This document shows, in pieces, positions 1-6,953 of a stretch of 7,333 bases of DNA (its first letter is position 1; each line of letters opens with the position of its first letter). Origin of the DNA: Bdellovibrio sp. ZAP7. GTDB taxonomy: Bacteria > Bacteroidota > Bacteroidia > Flavobacteriales > Flavobacteriaceae. The notes beneath the pieces were generated by a model. The model worked only from the letters and a program-made list of their open reading frames with translations, had not been told where the DNA came from and searched no databases. The translations under genes and the position numbers were made by a program. The stretch spans positions 1 to 7,333 of the forward strand of contig CALPKO020000061.1 of assembly GCA_943324165.2 (NCBI GenBank), given 5' to 3'.

Positions 1-366
1 AAGTTCTTCCATTTTACTTCGACGATTGATGTTTAAAATATCACTAACGATAAAATTATCTATTTTTATTAGCTCACCTATTTGCCTAATTAGTTCTACA
101 TTATGAAGCCCGTGGATGTTGAGCCATTTTACATCTTCTTCCTGCAAAGGATCTTCAATTTCCTTTTGCACCCGTTCTAAGCTCACTTTTTTATATTCTT
201 CATAGCCGGCATCATCGTAAACAAAAAGTTGCATTTCTACTGGTTCGTGGGTATGAATACCTGTATATTCAAAAAAATTGGGTTGAATTTTTCGTACTTT
301 TTTGTATCTAACTCTTTTCAAAATAAAAAATTTTTCAATAAAGATAAACGTTTTTTGAAATTCCAT
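1..366 (-). CDS. corA: CorA-type magnesium/cobalt transport protein, N-terminal part (runs off left edge)
   Basis: This minus-strand reading frame has 122 complete codons and continues past the left edge. CorA proteins are pentameric inner-membrane channels for Mg2+ and Co2+ with a large cytoplasmic N-terminal domain; the two C-terminal membrane helices and the GMN motif would lie outside the window. Seen here are stretches typical of the flavobacterial CorA cytoplasmic domain: QPNFFEYTGIH (about residues 28-38), VKWLNIHGLHNVELIRQIG (about 78-96), and DNFIVSDILN followed by RRSKMEEL, matching the family pattern of W-[IL]-N-x-x-G-L-H and an acidic D-I-L-N segment. The start is uncertain. The ATG at 366 is the first in-frame ATG seen and has an A-rich leader, but it adds about 15 hydrophobic or basic residues (MEFQKTFIFIEKFFI) that I do not associate with homologues. 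A TTG at 321 would give a start LKRVRYKK that fits family N-termini better. Identification rests on remembered family motifs. Confidence 0.8.
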   Translation of the reverse strand, partial: MEFQKTFIFIEKFFILKRVRYKKVRKIQPNFFEYTGIHTHEPVEMQLFVYDDAGYEEYKKVSLERVQKEIEDPLQEEDVKWLNIHGLHNVELIRQIGELIKIDNFIVSDILNINRRSKMEEL

Positions 367-392
367 TTTACATTTACAAAAAAAAATCTTTT

Positions 393-1631
393 ATGGTTAC
401 CTTGTTATATAACATCAAAGAACTAATTCAAATTCGTGAAGCTACTATTTTTAAAGTATCAGGAGCTGAAATGGCGGTTTTGCCAAAACTAGAAAATGCC
501 TTTTTGTTGATAGAAAACGAAGTTATAAAAGACTTTGGATTGATGAAAGATTGTCCAAAAGCGGGAATTGACAAAAAAATCAATTGTTTGGGAAGGGTAG
601 TTCTTCCCTCTTGGTGTGATAGCCATACCCATCTGGTCTATGCAGGCAATCGCGTGACAGAATTTGTGGATCGAATTAATGGATTGAGCTACGAAGCAAT
701 TGCCAATCGTGGAGGTGGCATTTTGAATTCCGCAAAAATTTTGAATGCAACTTCTGAAGAGGAAATATATGAACAATCCAAACACCGACTAGAGGAAATT
801 ATCAAAATGGGTACAGGAGCAGTCGAAATCAAATCGGGATATGGCTTGACTGTAGAGGGCGAATTAAAAATGTTGCGCGTAATTCAACGATTGAAGCAAA
901 ATTATCCTGTTGCAATAAAAGCGACTTTTCTTGGTGCGCATGCTTTTCCAACAGCGTTTAAAAACAATCAATCGGGTTATATTGATTTGATTATAGAAGA
1001 AATGTTGCCCAAAATTGCTGCTGAAAAATTGGCTGATTATGTGGATGTTTTTTTAGAAACAGGTTATTTTTCTGTAGAACAAACCGAACGAATTATGATT
1101 GCTGGCAAAAAACATGGTTTGACACCAAAAATTCATGTCAATCAGTTTACATCGATAGCAGGAATAGCCGCTTGCGTAAAACACAATGCACTTTCAGTTG
1201 ATCATCTTGAAGTAATGACAGAAGAAGACATTGAAGTCTTAAAAAACGAGATAACCATGCCTGTCGCATTACCATCGTGTTCTTATTTTTTATCGATTCC
1301 CTACACGCCAGCTCGAAAAATGATAGCAGCTGGATTGCCTTTGGCTTTGGCAACCGACTATAATCCGGGTTCTACACCTTCGGGCAATATGAATTTTGTG
1401 GTTGCAACTGCTTGTATAAAAATGAAAATGACTCCCGAAGAAGCCATTAATGCTGCAACCCTTAACGGTGCGTATGCGATGGGAATTGCCGAAACCCACG
1501 GAAGCATTACAAGAGGCAAAATTGCCAACCTTATCATCACCAAACCAATTAATTCCTTTTATGAATTGCCTTATCAATTTGGCAATAACTTGATTGAAGA
1601 TGTGATTTTGAAAGGGGAATTGGTGGGTTAA
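393..1631 (+). CDS. hutI: Imidazolonepropionase (imidazolone-5-propionate hydrolase)
   Basis: HutI is a cytoplasmic amidohydrolase-superfamily metalloenzyme for the third step of histidine degradation: 4-imidazolone-5-propionate plus water gives N-formimino-L-glutamate. The protein has 412 residues, the usual length. The metal site is visible: DSHTH with His78 and His80, His248 in HVNQF, and Asp322 in TDYNPGS, at nearly the same positions as the Bacillus subtilis enzyme (80, 82, 249, 324, from memory). Other family landmarks are Arg87 after LVYAG, RGGGI (107-111), KSGYGL (147-152), GAHAFP (181-186) and DHLE (270-273). Gln251 lies where Bacillus has a catalytic Glu; as I recall, proteobacterial enzymes also have Gln there, so I do not read it as inactivation. 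The ATG start gives the N-terminus VTLLYNIKEL expected for the family. The leader is U/A-rich without a Shine-Dalgarno. It is divergent from corA and convergent with hutH, so probably monocistronic within this window. Confidence 0.96.
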   Translation: MVTLLYNIKELIQIREATIFKVSGAEMAVLPKLENAFLLIENEVIKDFGLMKDCPKAGIDKKINCLGRVVLPSWCDSHTHLVYAGNRVTEFVDRINGLSYEAIANRGGGILNSAKILNATSEEEIYEQSKHRLEEIIKMGTGAVEIKSGYGLTVEGELKMLRVIQRLKQNYPVAIKATFLGAHAFPTAFKNNQSGYIDLIIEEMLPKIAAEKLADYVDVFLETGYFSVEQTERIMIAGKKHGLTPKIHVNQFTSIAGIAACVKHNALSVDHLEVMTEEDIEVLKNEITMPVALPSCSYFLSIPYTPARKMIAAGLPLALATDYNPGSTPSGNMNFVVATACIKMKMTPEEAINAATLNGAYAMGIAETHGSITRGKIANLIITKPINSFYELPYQFGNNLIEDVILKGELVG

Positions 1632-1669
1632 GCAATTTTTATTTTGATAATGGGCAGGGATTGCAAAAG

Positions 1670-1690
1670 CAATGTCAATCTCAATGTCAA
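1670..1690. repeat. Short tandem direct repeat, CAATGTCAA twice, period 12
   Basis: CAATGTCAA occurs at 1670-1678 and again at 1682-1690, identical over nine bases, with a 12-bp period. It lies in the spacer between the 3' ends of hutI and hutH. It immediately follows a short dyad ATTGC-AAAA-GCAAT (1660-1673). I see no coding role; it is probably spacer low-complexity sequence. Confidence 0.6.
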
Positions 1691-1723
1691 AAAGCAGACG
1701 CTATCTCATTATCCAAAGCGTCT
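1689..1723 (-). terminator. Candidate intrinsic terminator for hutH
   Basis: Read on the minus strand, a perfect 7-bp inverted repeat AGACGCT (1723-1717) and AGCGTCT (1702-1696) encloses a 14-nt loop and is followed after two bases by TTTTT (1693-1689). This is the order expected of a rho-independent terminator, 69 bp or more downstream of the hutH stop. The stem is short and the loop large, so strength is uncertain. On the plus strand the same hairpin is followed by a T-rich but interrupted stretch (from about 1734), so it might also help to end hutI transcripts. Confidence 0.45.
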
Positions 1724-1732
1724 ATTATCGAT

Positions 1733-1791
1733 ACTCTTTTTTCTTATTTCTGTTCTCTTTTATCTATTCTCTTTTATCTTTTTTCTTTTTT
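1733..1791. repeat. Pyrimidine-rich low-complexity tract with a 14-bp tandem repeat
   Basis: The plus strand is almost pure C/T with scattered A between 1733 and 1791, ending directly at the hutH stop codon. Inside it, TTCTCTTTTATCT occurs at 1753-1765 and 1767-1779, identical over 13 bases with a 14-bp period. The rest consists of T-runs split by single C residues. It accounts for much of the hutI-hutH spacer. A short open frame passing through it on the plus strand has a low-complexity Leu/Phe-rich translation and is not a credible gene. Confidence 0.65.
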
Positions 1792-3294
1792 CTAAAATTC
1801 AATCTTTATCTGAAAACTTTCCAAAAACGAAACAGATTTTAAGATGTCATAATGCAAAATGCGATCTTCTTTTACCAAGGGCACTTCTTCGCGATAAGCT
1901 TTCAAAAATGTTTCAATAAAGGCACTCGACTCCAAAGGTCTTCTGTAAGCGATGGCTTGCGAAGCGTTGAGCAATTCGATTGCTAAAATGCGTTCGAGAT
2001 TTTCCATGACTTTCAAGCATTTGGTAGCTGCATTGGCGCCCATGCTCACGTGGTCTTCTTGTCCGTTGCTCGAAACTATGCTATCTACACTCGCCGGGGT
2101 GGACAATTGTTTGTTTTGGCTGGCAATGCTCGCGGCAGTATATTGTGGTATCATTAAACCCGAATTCAACCCCGGATTGTCCACTAAAAATGCAGGCAAA
2201 TTGCGTAAACCCGAGATCAATTGATAAGTTCTTCTTTCTGAAATACTTCCTAATTCAGACAACGCAATGGCAAGAAAATCGAGCGCCAAAGCCAGCGGTT
2301 GACCATGAAAATTACCTCCGGAAATGATCTGGTCACTTTCGTGAAAAACATTCGGATTGTCGGTTACCGAATTGATTTCTGTTTTAAAAACCCTGTTCGC
2401 ATAATCTATAGCATCTTTTGAAGCGCCATGTACTTGTGGCATGCAGCGGAACGAGTACGGATCTTGAACATGGCTTTTGGGTTGATTGATGATTTGACTT
2501 CCTTCTAAAAATTCTGAAATTCTTTTCGCCGTAACGATTTGACCTTTATGTGGTCGAATAAGATGGATTTTTTCGTTGAATGGCTCTATTCTTCCATCAA
2601 AACCTTCAAGCGAAATGGTACCAATTAAGTCTGCTAGATAAGAAAATTTACACGCTTTAAGCAATATATAAGCACCATAAGCACTCATAAATTGGGTGCC
2701 GTTCAGCAAGGCCAAGCCTTCTTTTGATTGCAAAACAATGGGTTGCCAACCAAAATGGGATAAAACTTCGCTTGCATTTACTTTTTTGTTATCAAAATAA
2801 ACTTCCCCTTCTCCCAATAGTGGCAACGATAAATGGGCCAACGGAGCCAAATCGCCCGAAGCGCCGAGCGATCCTTGCGCGTAGATTACTGGTAAGACAT
2901 CATTGTTATAAAAATCTATCAACCGCTCAACAGTAAGCAACTGTACACCAGAATGCCCGTAACTCAACGATTGTATTTTTAACAAAAGTATCAATTTCAC
3001 GATAGCCAATGGAACTTCGTCACCAGTGCCGCAAGCATGCGATTTTACTAAATTTTCTTGTAATTGTGATAAATTTTCATTGGAAATTTTGATATTGCAC
3101 AAAGACCCAAAACCTGTATTGATGCCATAAATTGGCTTTTCGTGCGTTTGCATTTTCTTGTCCAAATAGTCTCGGCATTTTTGGATATTGACTTTGGCAT
3201 CTTCCGACAGAGCAATTTGTTTGTTTTGCACAATAATTTCTTGCAAATTGTCAAGTGTCAGCAGATTGGTGCTAATATAATGGGTGTTATTCAT
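1792..3294 (-). CDS. hutH: Histidine ammonia-lyase (histidase)
   Basis: HutH is a cytoplasmic homotetramer that removes ammonia from L-histidine to give trans-urocanate, the first step of histidine catabolism. The 500-residue length is normal. The Ala-Ser-Gly triad that cyclises to the MIO cofactor is present at 145-147 in GSLGASGDLAPLAH. Residues aligning with the Pseudomonas putida active site (from memory) are all present: Tyr56 in YGINTGFG, His86, Asn198 in LLNGTQ, Tyr280 and Arg283 in DPYSFR, Phe329 in GGNFHG and Glu413 in GQEDHVS. This pattern favours histidase over phenylalanine or tyrosine ammonia-lyase; His86 and Glu413 are the histidine-specific features. The ATG start has the leader TAAAAA directly before it and no Shine-Dalgarno, usual for this phylum. 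The gene faces hutI tail to tail and is divergent from thrA across a 251-bp gap. No other hut gene lies beside it here, and no obvious truncation or frameshift is seen. Confidence 0.97.
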   Translation of the reverse strand: MNNTHYISTNLLTLDNLQEIIVQNKQIALSEDAKVNIQKCRDYLDKKMQTHEKPIYGINTGFGSLCNIKISNENLSQLQENLVKSHACGTGDEVPLAIVKLILLLKIQSLSYGHSGVQLLTVERLIDFYNNDVLPVIYAQGSLGASGDLAPLAHLSLPLLGEGEVYFDNKKVNASEVLSHFGWQPIVLQSKEGLALLNGTQFMSAYGAYILLKACKFSYLADLIGTISLEGFDGRIEPFNEKIHLIRPHKGQIVTAKRISEFLEGSQIINQPKSHVQDPYSFRCMPQVHGASKDAIDYANRVFKTEINSVTDNPNVFHESDQIISGGNFHGQPLALALDFLAIALSELGSISERRTYQLISGLRNLPAFLVDNPGLNSGLMIPQYTAASIASQNKQLSTPASVDSIVSSNGQEDHVSMGANAATKCLKVMENLERILAIELLNASQAIAYRRPLESSAFIETFLKAYREEVPLVKEDRILHYDILKSVSFLESFQIKIEF

Positions 3295-3330
3295 TTTTTA
3301 AATATTGGAAAGCCAAAATTCAGCAAACTG

Positions 3331-3357
3331 TTGTTAATAAACAAGGTTTGTTGATAA
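3331..3357. promoter_or_regulatory. Repeated TTGTTRATAA element upstream of hutH, possible operator
   Basis: TTGTTAATAA (3331-3340) and TTGTTGATAA (3348-3357) are direct repeats matching at 9 of 10 positions, 17 bp start to start. The first overlaps the dyad TTGTT-AATA-AACAA (3331-3344). They sit 37-63 bp before the hutH start codon, where a regulator of hutH could bind. The region is very AT-rich, so chance is a real alternative, and no regulator gene is visible in the window. Confidence 0.25.
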
Positions 3358-3423
3358 TATTTCAAATAATAATACCATTTATAAAGCAGCATAATTTTCA
3401 TAATTGACAGTTTTTGTTACTAA

Positions 3424-3440
3424 AATCAACTAAATTGATT
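3424..3440. promoter_or_regulatory. Inverted repeat AATCAA-N5-TTGATT in the hutH-thrA spacer
   Basis: A perfect 6-bp inverted repeat with a 5-bp spacer lies near the middle of the divergent intergenic region, about 106 bp before the thrA start and 130 bp before the hutH start. Such symmetry suits a dimeric regulator, but 6-bp dyads of this kind are expected by chance in 250 bp of AT-rich DNA. No regulator is assigned. Confidence 0.2.
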
Positions 3441-3517
3441 AATAAAATACGCTTAGAATACAAATATTGAAATATTCGTAAAAATGAAGAAAATACTGAT
3501 ATTCATTTGAAAAAAAG

Positions 3518-3525
3518 TATTTTTG
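3518..3525 (+). promoter_or_regulatory. Candidate -7 box (TANNTTTG) of the thr operon promoter
   Basis: TATTTTTG at 3518-3525 matches the Bacteroidota -7 consensus TANNTTTG exactly. Transcription would begin a few bases downstream, giving a leader of only about 15 nt before the thrA ATG at 3546. No clear -33 TTG is found at the expected spacing; the nearest is CTG at 3496-3498, 19 bp upstream. It is the only exact match on the plus strand that I found in this spacer. Confidence 0.42.
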
Positions 3526-3545
3526 GAATATTAAAAATCTAGAAT

Positions 3546-5993
3546 ATGAAAGTCCTAAAATTTGGCGGAACTTCGGTTGCCAATGCGCAAAACATTAAAC
3601 TTGTTATTGAAATTGTAAAAAATAAAGTCAAAGATACGCAGCTTGTTGTGGTAGTTTCTGCCTTTAGTGGCGTGACCGATTTGCTGGTTTTGGCTGCACA
3701 AAAAGCATCAGAAAAAGACATTTCCTATAAAAATTTAGTAAACGAAATTGAGCAAAGGCACCATCTTGCCATTCAAGAATTGTTGCCAATTAGTGAACAG
3801 AAAAACACCATAAATGGTTTTGATAATGAATTGAATTTATTAAAAACTTTGCTTGATGGCTGTTTTCTCTTAGGAGAATTATCGAGCAGAACATCAGATA
3901 CAATTTTGAGTTTTGGCGAAATTTTTTCGTCTGGAATAATTGCGCAAGCTTTAACCCAAGCAATTCCGGCAAGTAGTCACGCAGATAGCAGACAATTTAT
4001 AAAAACCAATAACCATTTTGGTAAAGCAGTTGTTAATTTTGAATTGACCAATAAATTAATCAATGATTTTTCGCAATTCAAAAATCAGAAAGTAACTGTA
4101 ATTCCCGGATTTATAGCATCGTCTGTGGACAATAACAACACAACACTTGGTCGCGGTGGGTCAGATTATACAGCAGCAATTGTGGCAGCGGCATTGAACT
4201 CTTCTCACCTTGAAATTTGGACGGACGTTAACGGCATGTTTACCGCCAACCCACGTATTGTGAAGCAAGCACAGCCCATCGAAAAAATCTCTTACCAGGA
4301 AGCAATGGAATTGTCGCATTTTGGTGCAAAAGTGCTTTATCCGCCAACAATTCAGCCTGTTCTGACGAAAAATATTCCTATTTTAATCAAAAATACGTTT
4401 GAACCCAATGCCGAAGGAACGTATATTTCGAATGAAAGTTTATTTCAAATTAACCCAATAAAAGGCATTAGTCATATTGATAAAATTGCTTTGCTAACAT
4501 TAGAAGGTTCGGGAATGGTGGGCGTTTCTGGTTCGTCAAAACGACTTTTTGAAGTTTTATCTAACGAAAATATTAATGTAATATTTATTACACAAGCCTC
4601 GTCAGAACATTCTATTTGTATAGGAATTTTAAATAGTGATGCAGAGAAAGCTCAAATTGCAATTGACAAAGCCTTTGAACTAGAAATTTCCCAAAACAAA
4701 ATCGATCATTGTATTGTTGAAAAAAACCTTTGTATCGTTGCTTTGGTAGGTGAAAACATGAAAAATCACCAAGGCTTGAGTGGTAAAATGTTCAGCACTT
4801 TAGGAAAAAACAATGTGAATATTCGTGCAATTGCACAAGGTGCGTCAGAACGAAATATTTCGGTGGTCATAAATGAAAATGATGTAAAAAAAGCATTGAA
4901 TGCTCTACACGAACGTTTTTTTGAAGATAACACAAAGCAGTTGAATTTATTTGTAATGGGTGTTGGCAATGTTGGCGAAAAATTCATTGAACAAATTAAC
5001 CAGCAAAAGAAATTTTTAAAAGACAATTTAAAAATTAATCTTCGTGTTATTGCTGTTTCAAATTCTCGAAAAATGCTTTTTAGCGAAGATGGGATTAATT
5101 TGAAAGATTGGAAAAACTTGTTGAACAATGGCGAAGCTGCTAACAATGAAAACTTTATTTCTAAAGTAAAATCAATGAATTTGCGCAATAGCATTTTTGT
5201 AGATATTACCGCAAACGAAACGATTGCTCAAACGTATGAGCACTACTTGAAACAGAATATTGCCGTAGTTACCTGCAACAAAATTGCTTGTTCATCTGCT
5301 TTTGACAATTATAAAAACCTTAAGAATTTGTCGCGAAAATACAATGCTCCATTTTTGTTTGAAACCAATGTTGGTGCAGGTTTGCCAATTATAGACACTT
5401 TGAAGCATTTAATAGCTTCTGGAGATAAGGTCAATAAAATACAGGCTGTTTTATCAGGAAGTTTGAACTTTATTTTCAATAATTTTAGTGAAAGTTATAA
5501 TTTTCATGATGTTGTAAAAGAAGCTGGTATACAAGGATTTACAGAACCTGATCCTAAAATTGATTTAAGTGGCGTTGATGTTGCTAGAAAAATTCTAATT
5601 CTAATTAGAGAAAGTGGTTATAAAATGGAAATCGAAGACATTGAAAACAATTGCTTTTTGCCTGAAGATTGCATGAAGACAGCTAATAACGATGATTTTT
5701 TTAAATCGCTTTTGACACATTCTTCTCATTTCGAAAAATTATTAGGTGAGGCAAAATCAAAAGACAGTCGCATCAAATTTGTTGCAAAATTCGACAATGG
5801 AAAAGCTAGCGTAGGATTGCAATTTATACCGAAAGAAAGTCCTTTTTACAACCTTGAAGGAAAAGATAATATTGTAGAATTCTACACTGATAGGTATGTT
5901 GACCAACCTTTGATTATCAAAGGAGCTGGTGCAGGAGCCGCAGTAACGGCCTCAGGAATTTTTGCTGATGTGATTAGAGTTGGGAATGTGTAA
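3546..5993 (+). CDS. thrA: Bifunctional aspartokinase / homoserine dehydrogenase
   Basis: This cytoplasmic enzyme catalyses the first and third steps from aspartate to threonine: ATP-dependent aspartate phosphorylation and NAD(P)H-dependent reduction of aspartate semialdehyde to homoserine. At 815 residues it has the usual fused length. The aspartokinase domain (about 1-290) begins with KFGGTS (5-10) and contains GRGGSDYTA (202-210) and WTDVNGMFTANPR. Two ACT-type regulatory segments follow (about 315-455), with Gln350 in ITQASSE and Gln431 in IAQGASERNIS. These are 81 residues apart, the same spacing as the two threonine-binding glutamines of the Arabidopsis fused enzyme (443 and 524, from memory), so threonine feedback is likely. 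The dehydrogenase (about 465-815) has the nucleotide-binding GVGNVG (472-477), NVGAGLP (608-614) and the signature from Glu667 to Lys682, with Asp669, Asp673, Asp678 and Lys682. It heads a thrABC cluster; thrB starts 17 bp after its stop. No Shine-Dalgarno is present. Confidence 0.97.
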   Translation: MKVLKFGGTSVANAQNIKLVIEIVKNKVKDTQLVVVVSAFSGVTDLLVLAAQKASEKDISYKNLVNEIEQRHHLAIQELLPISEQKNTINGFDNELNLLKTLLDGCFLLGELSSRTSDTILSFGEIFSSGIIAQALTQAIPASSHADSRQFIKTNNHFGKAVVNFELTNKLINDFSQFKNQKVTVIPGFIASSVDNNNTTLGRGGSDYTAAIVAAALNSSHLEIWTDVNGMFTANPRIVKQAQPIEKISYQEAMELSHFGAKVLYPPTIQPVLTKNIPILIKNTFEPNAEGTYISNESLFQINPIKGISHIDKIALLTLEGSGMVGVSGSSKRLFEVLSNENINVIFITQASSEHSICIGILNSDAEKAQIAIDKAFELEISQNKIDHCIVEKNLCIVALVGENMKNHQGLSGKMFSTLGKNNVNIRAIAQGASERNISVVINENDVKKALNALHERFFEDNTKQLNLFVMGVGNVGEKFIEQINQQKKFLKDNLKINLRVIAVSNSRKMLFSEDGINLKDWKNLLNNGEAANNENFISKVKSMNLRNSIFVDITANETIAQTYEHYLKQNIAVVTCNKIACSSAFDNYKNLKNLSRKYNAPFLFETNVGAGLPIIDTLKHLIASGDKVNKIQAVLSGSLNFIFNNFSESYNFHDVVKEAGIQGFTEPDPKIDLSGVDVARKILILIRESGYKMEIEDIENNCFLPEDCMKTANNDDFFKSLLTHSSHFEKLLGEAKSKDSRIKFVAKFDNGKASVGLQFIPKESPFYNLEGKDNIVEFYTDRYVDQPLIIKGAGAGAAVTASGIFADVIRVGNV

Positions 5994-6010
5994 AAATGAA
6001 AGTATAATCA

Positions 6011-6931
6011 ATGAATGAAATAAAAGTTTTTTGTCCAGCAACGATAGCCAACCTCAACTGCGGCTTTGACGTTATGGGCTTGTGTCTTGACGGAATTGGC
6101 GATCAAATGGTTCTTCGGAAAGTGGCGGAAAAAGGCATTAAAATTACGAAAATAACTGGCGCTGAATTACCTTATCAAACCGAAAAAAATGTTGCTGGTG
6201 TTGCTGGTTTGGCGTTGCTGAATAGTGTTGATATTGACTTTGGTTTTGAAATAGAAATACATAAGAAAATAAAATCGGGAAGTGGTATTGGAAGTTCTTC
6301 TGCAAGCGCAGCTGGAGCTGTTTTCGGTATAAATGAATTACTGGGAAAACCTTTTACAAAACATCAATTGGTTGATTTTGCCATGAAAGGAGAAGCAATT
6401 GCAAGCGGATGCGAACACGCAGACAATGTTGCCCCTTGCCTACTCGGTGGTTTTACTTTGGTTCGCGGCTACAATCCTTTGGATGTTATCAAAATTGAAA
6501 GTCCTAGTGAATTATTTGCAGTAGTTTTACACCCACATATTGAAGTTAAAACTGCAGACGCGCGAGCGGTTTTACAACCCACAATTCCATTAAAAAATGC
6601 CATCATTCAATGTGGCAATCTTGGTGGCTTAATTGCTGGTTTATATACCAACGATTATGGATTAATTGGTCGTTCATTGCAAGATGTGATTATTGAACCG
6701 ATGCGTAAACATTTAATTCCAAATTTTGATAAAGTCAAAAATGCTGCGATGATAAACGGTGCTTTAGGCGCAGGGATTTCTGGAGCTGGGCCTTCTATTT
6801 TTGCACTGTGCAAAGGAGAAAATTCCACTCAAAAAATTGCTTTAGCAATGCAAGAAAATTTTAAAAATACGAAAATTGCATTTGACATTCACATTTCAAA
6901 AATAAATGATGAAGGAACAAAGATCATTTAA
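6011..6931 (+). CDS. thrB: Homoserine kinase (GHMP family)
   Basis: ThrB phosphorylates L-homoserine with ATP to O-phospho-L-homoserine, the substrate of the next gene's enzyme. The protein has 306 residues, close to the usual 305-310. The N-terminus VFCPATIANLNCGFDVMG (6-23) is the typical ThrB opening. The GHMP phosphate-binding motif is SGSGIGSSSASAAGAV (89-104). EHADNVAPCLLGG (135-147) supplies the conserved HADN stretch near the substrate site, and GALGAGISGAGPSIFAL (250-266) is the C-terminal glycine-rich GHMP motif. The family also includes mevalonate and galactokinases, but the sequence details and the place between thrA and thrC settle the assignment. The ATG at 6011 is chosen because it gives the expected N-terminus and lies 17 bp after thrA; an ATG at 5996 reads only three codons before a stop. 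The close spacing indicates cotranscription with thrA and thrC. Confidence 0.97.
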   Translation: MNEIKVFCPATIANLNCGFDVMGLCLDGIGDQMVLRKVAEKGIKITKITGAELPYQTEKNVAGVAGLALLNSVDIDFGFEIEIHKKIKSGSGIGSSSASAAGAVFGINELLGKPFTKHQLVDFAMKGEAIASGCEHADNVAPCLLGGFTLVRGYNPLDVIKIESPSELFAVVLHPHIEVKTADARAVLQPTIPLKNAIIQCGNLGGLIAGLYTNDYGLIGRSLQDVIIEPMRKHLIPNFDKVKNAAMINGALGAGISGAGPSIFALCKGENSTQKIALAMQENFKNTKIAFDIHISKINDEGTKII

Positions 6932-6953
6932 TCCTATCATTAAAGTCAATAAA

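Noticed and set aside
229..426. Plus-strand 65-codon open frame between corA and hutI
   Set aside because: It overlaps the corA coding sequence and the start of hutI, has a low-complexity Phe/Lys-rich translation from AT-rich DNA, and shows no recognisable family.
1143..1145. Gln251 of HutI at the position of a catalytic Glu in Bacillus, as a sign of an inactive enzyme
   Set aside because: From memory, proteobacterial HutI enzymes carry Gln at this position, and all four metal ligands are intact.
1644..1919. Plus-strand 91-codon open frame with a Leu/Phe-rich hydrophobic stretch, resembling a small membrane protein
   Set aside because: The hydrophobic part is only the translation of the pyrimidine-rich tract, and its 3' half is antisense to hutH.
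3295..3545. Possible riboswitch or T-box-like leader before thrA
   Set aside because: No conserved stem structures, GC-rich helices or terminator are visible, and the candidate promoter leaves only about 15 nt of leader.
4766..5194. Minus-strand 142-codon open frame
   Set aside because: It lies wholly antisense inside thrA across the ACT-dehydrogenase boundary, whose own frame carries strong motifs; the translation has no family features.
5996..6007. ATG three codons before a stop between thrA and thrB, echoing the thrA start (ATGAAAGT)
   Set aside because: Too short to be a gene and not in frame with a plausible thrB extension; the resemblance is eight bases in AT-rich sequence.
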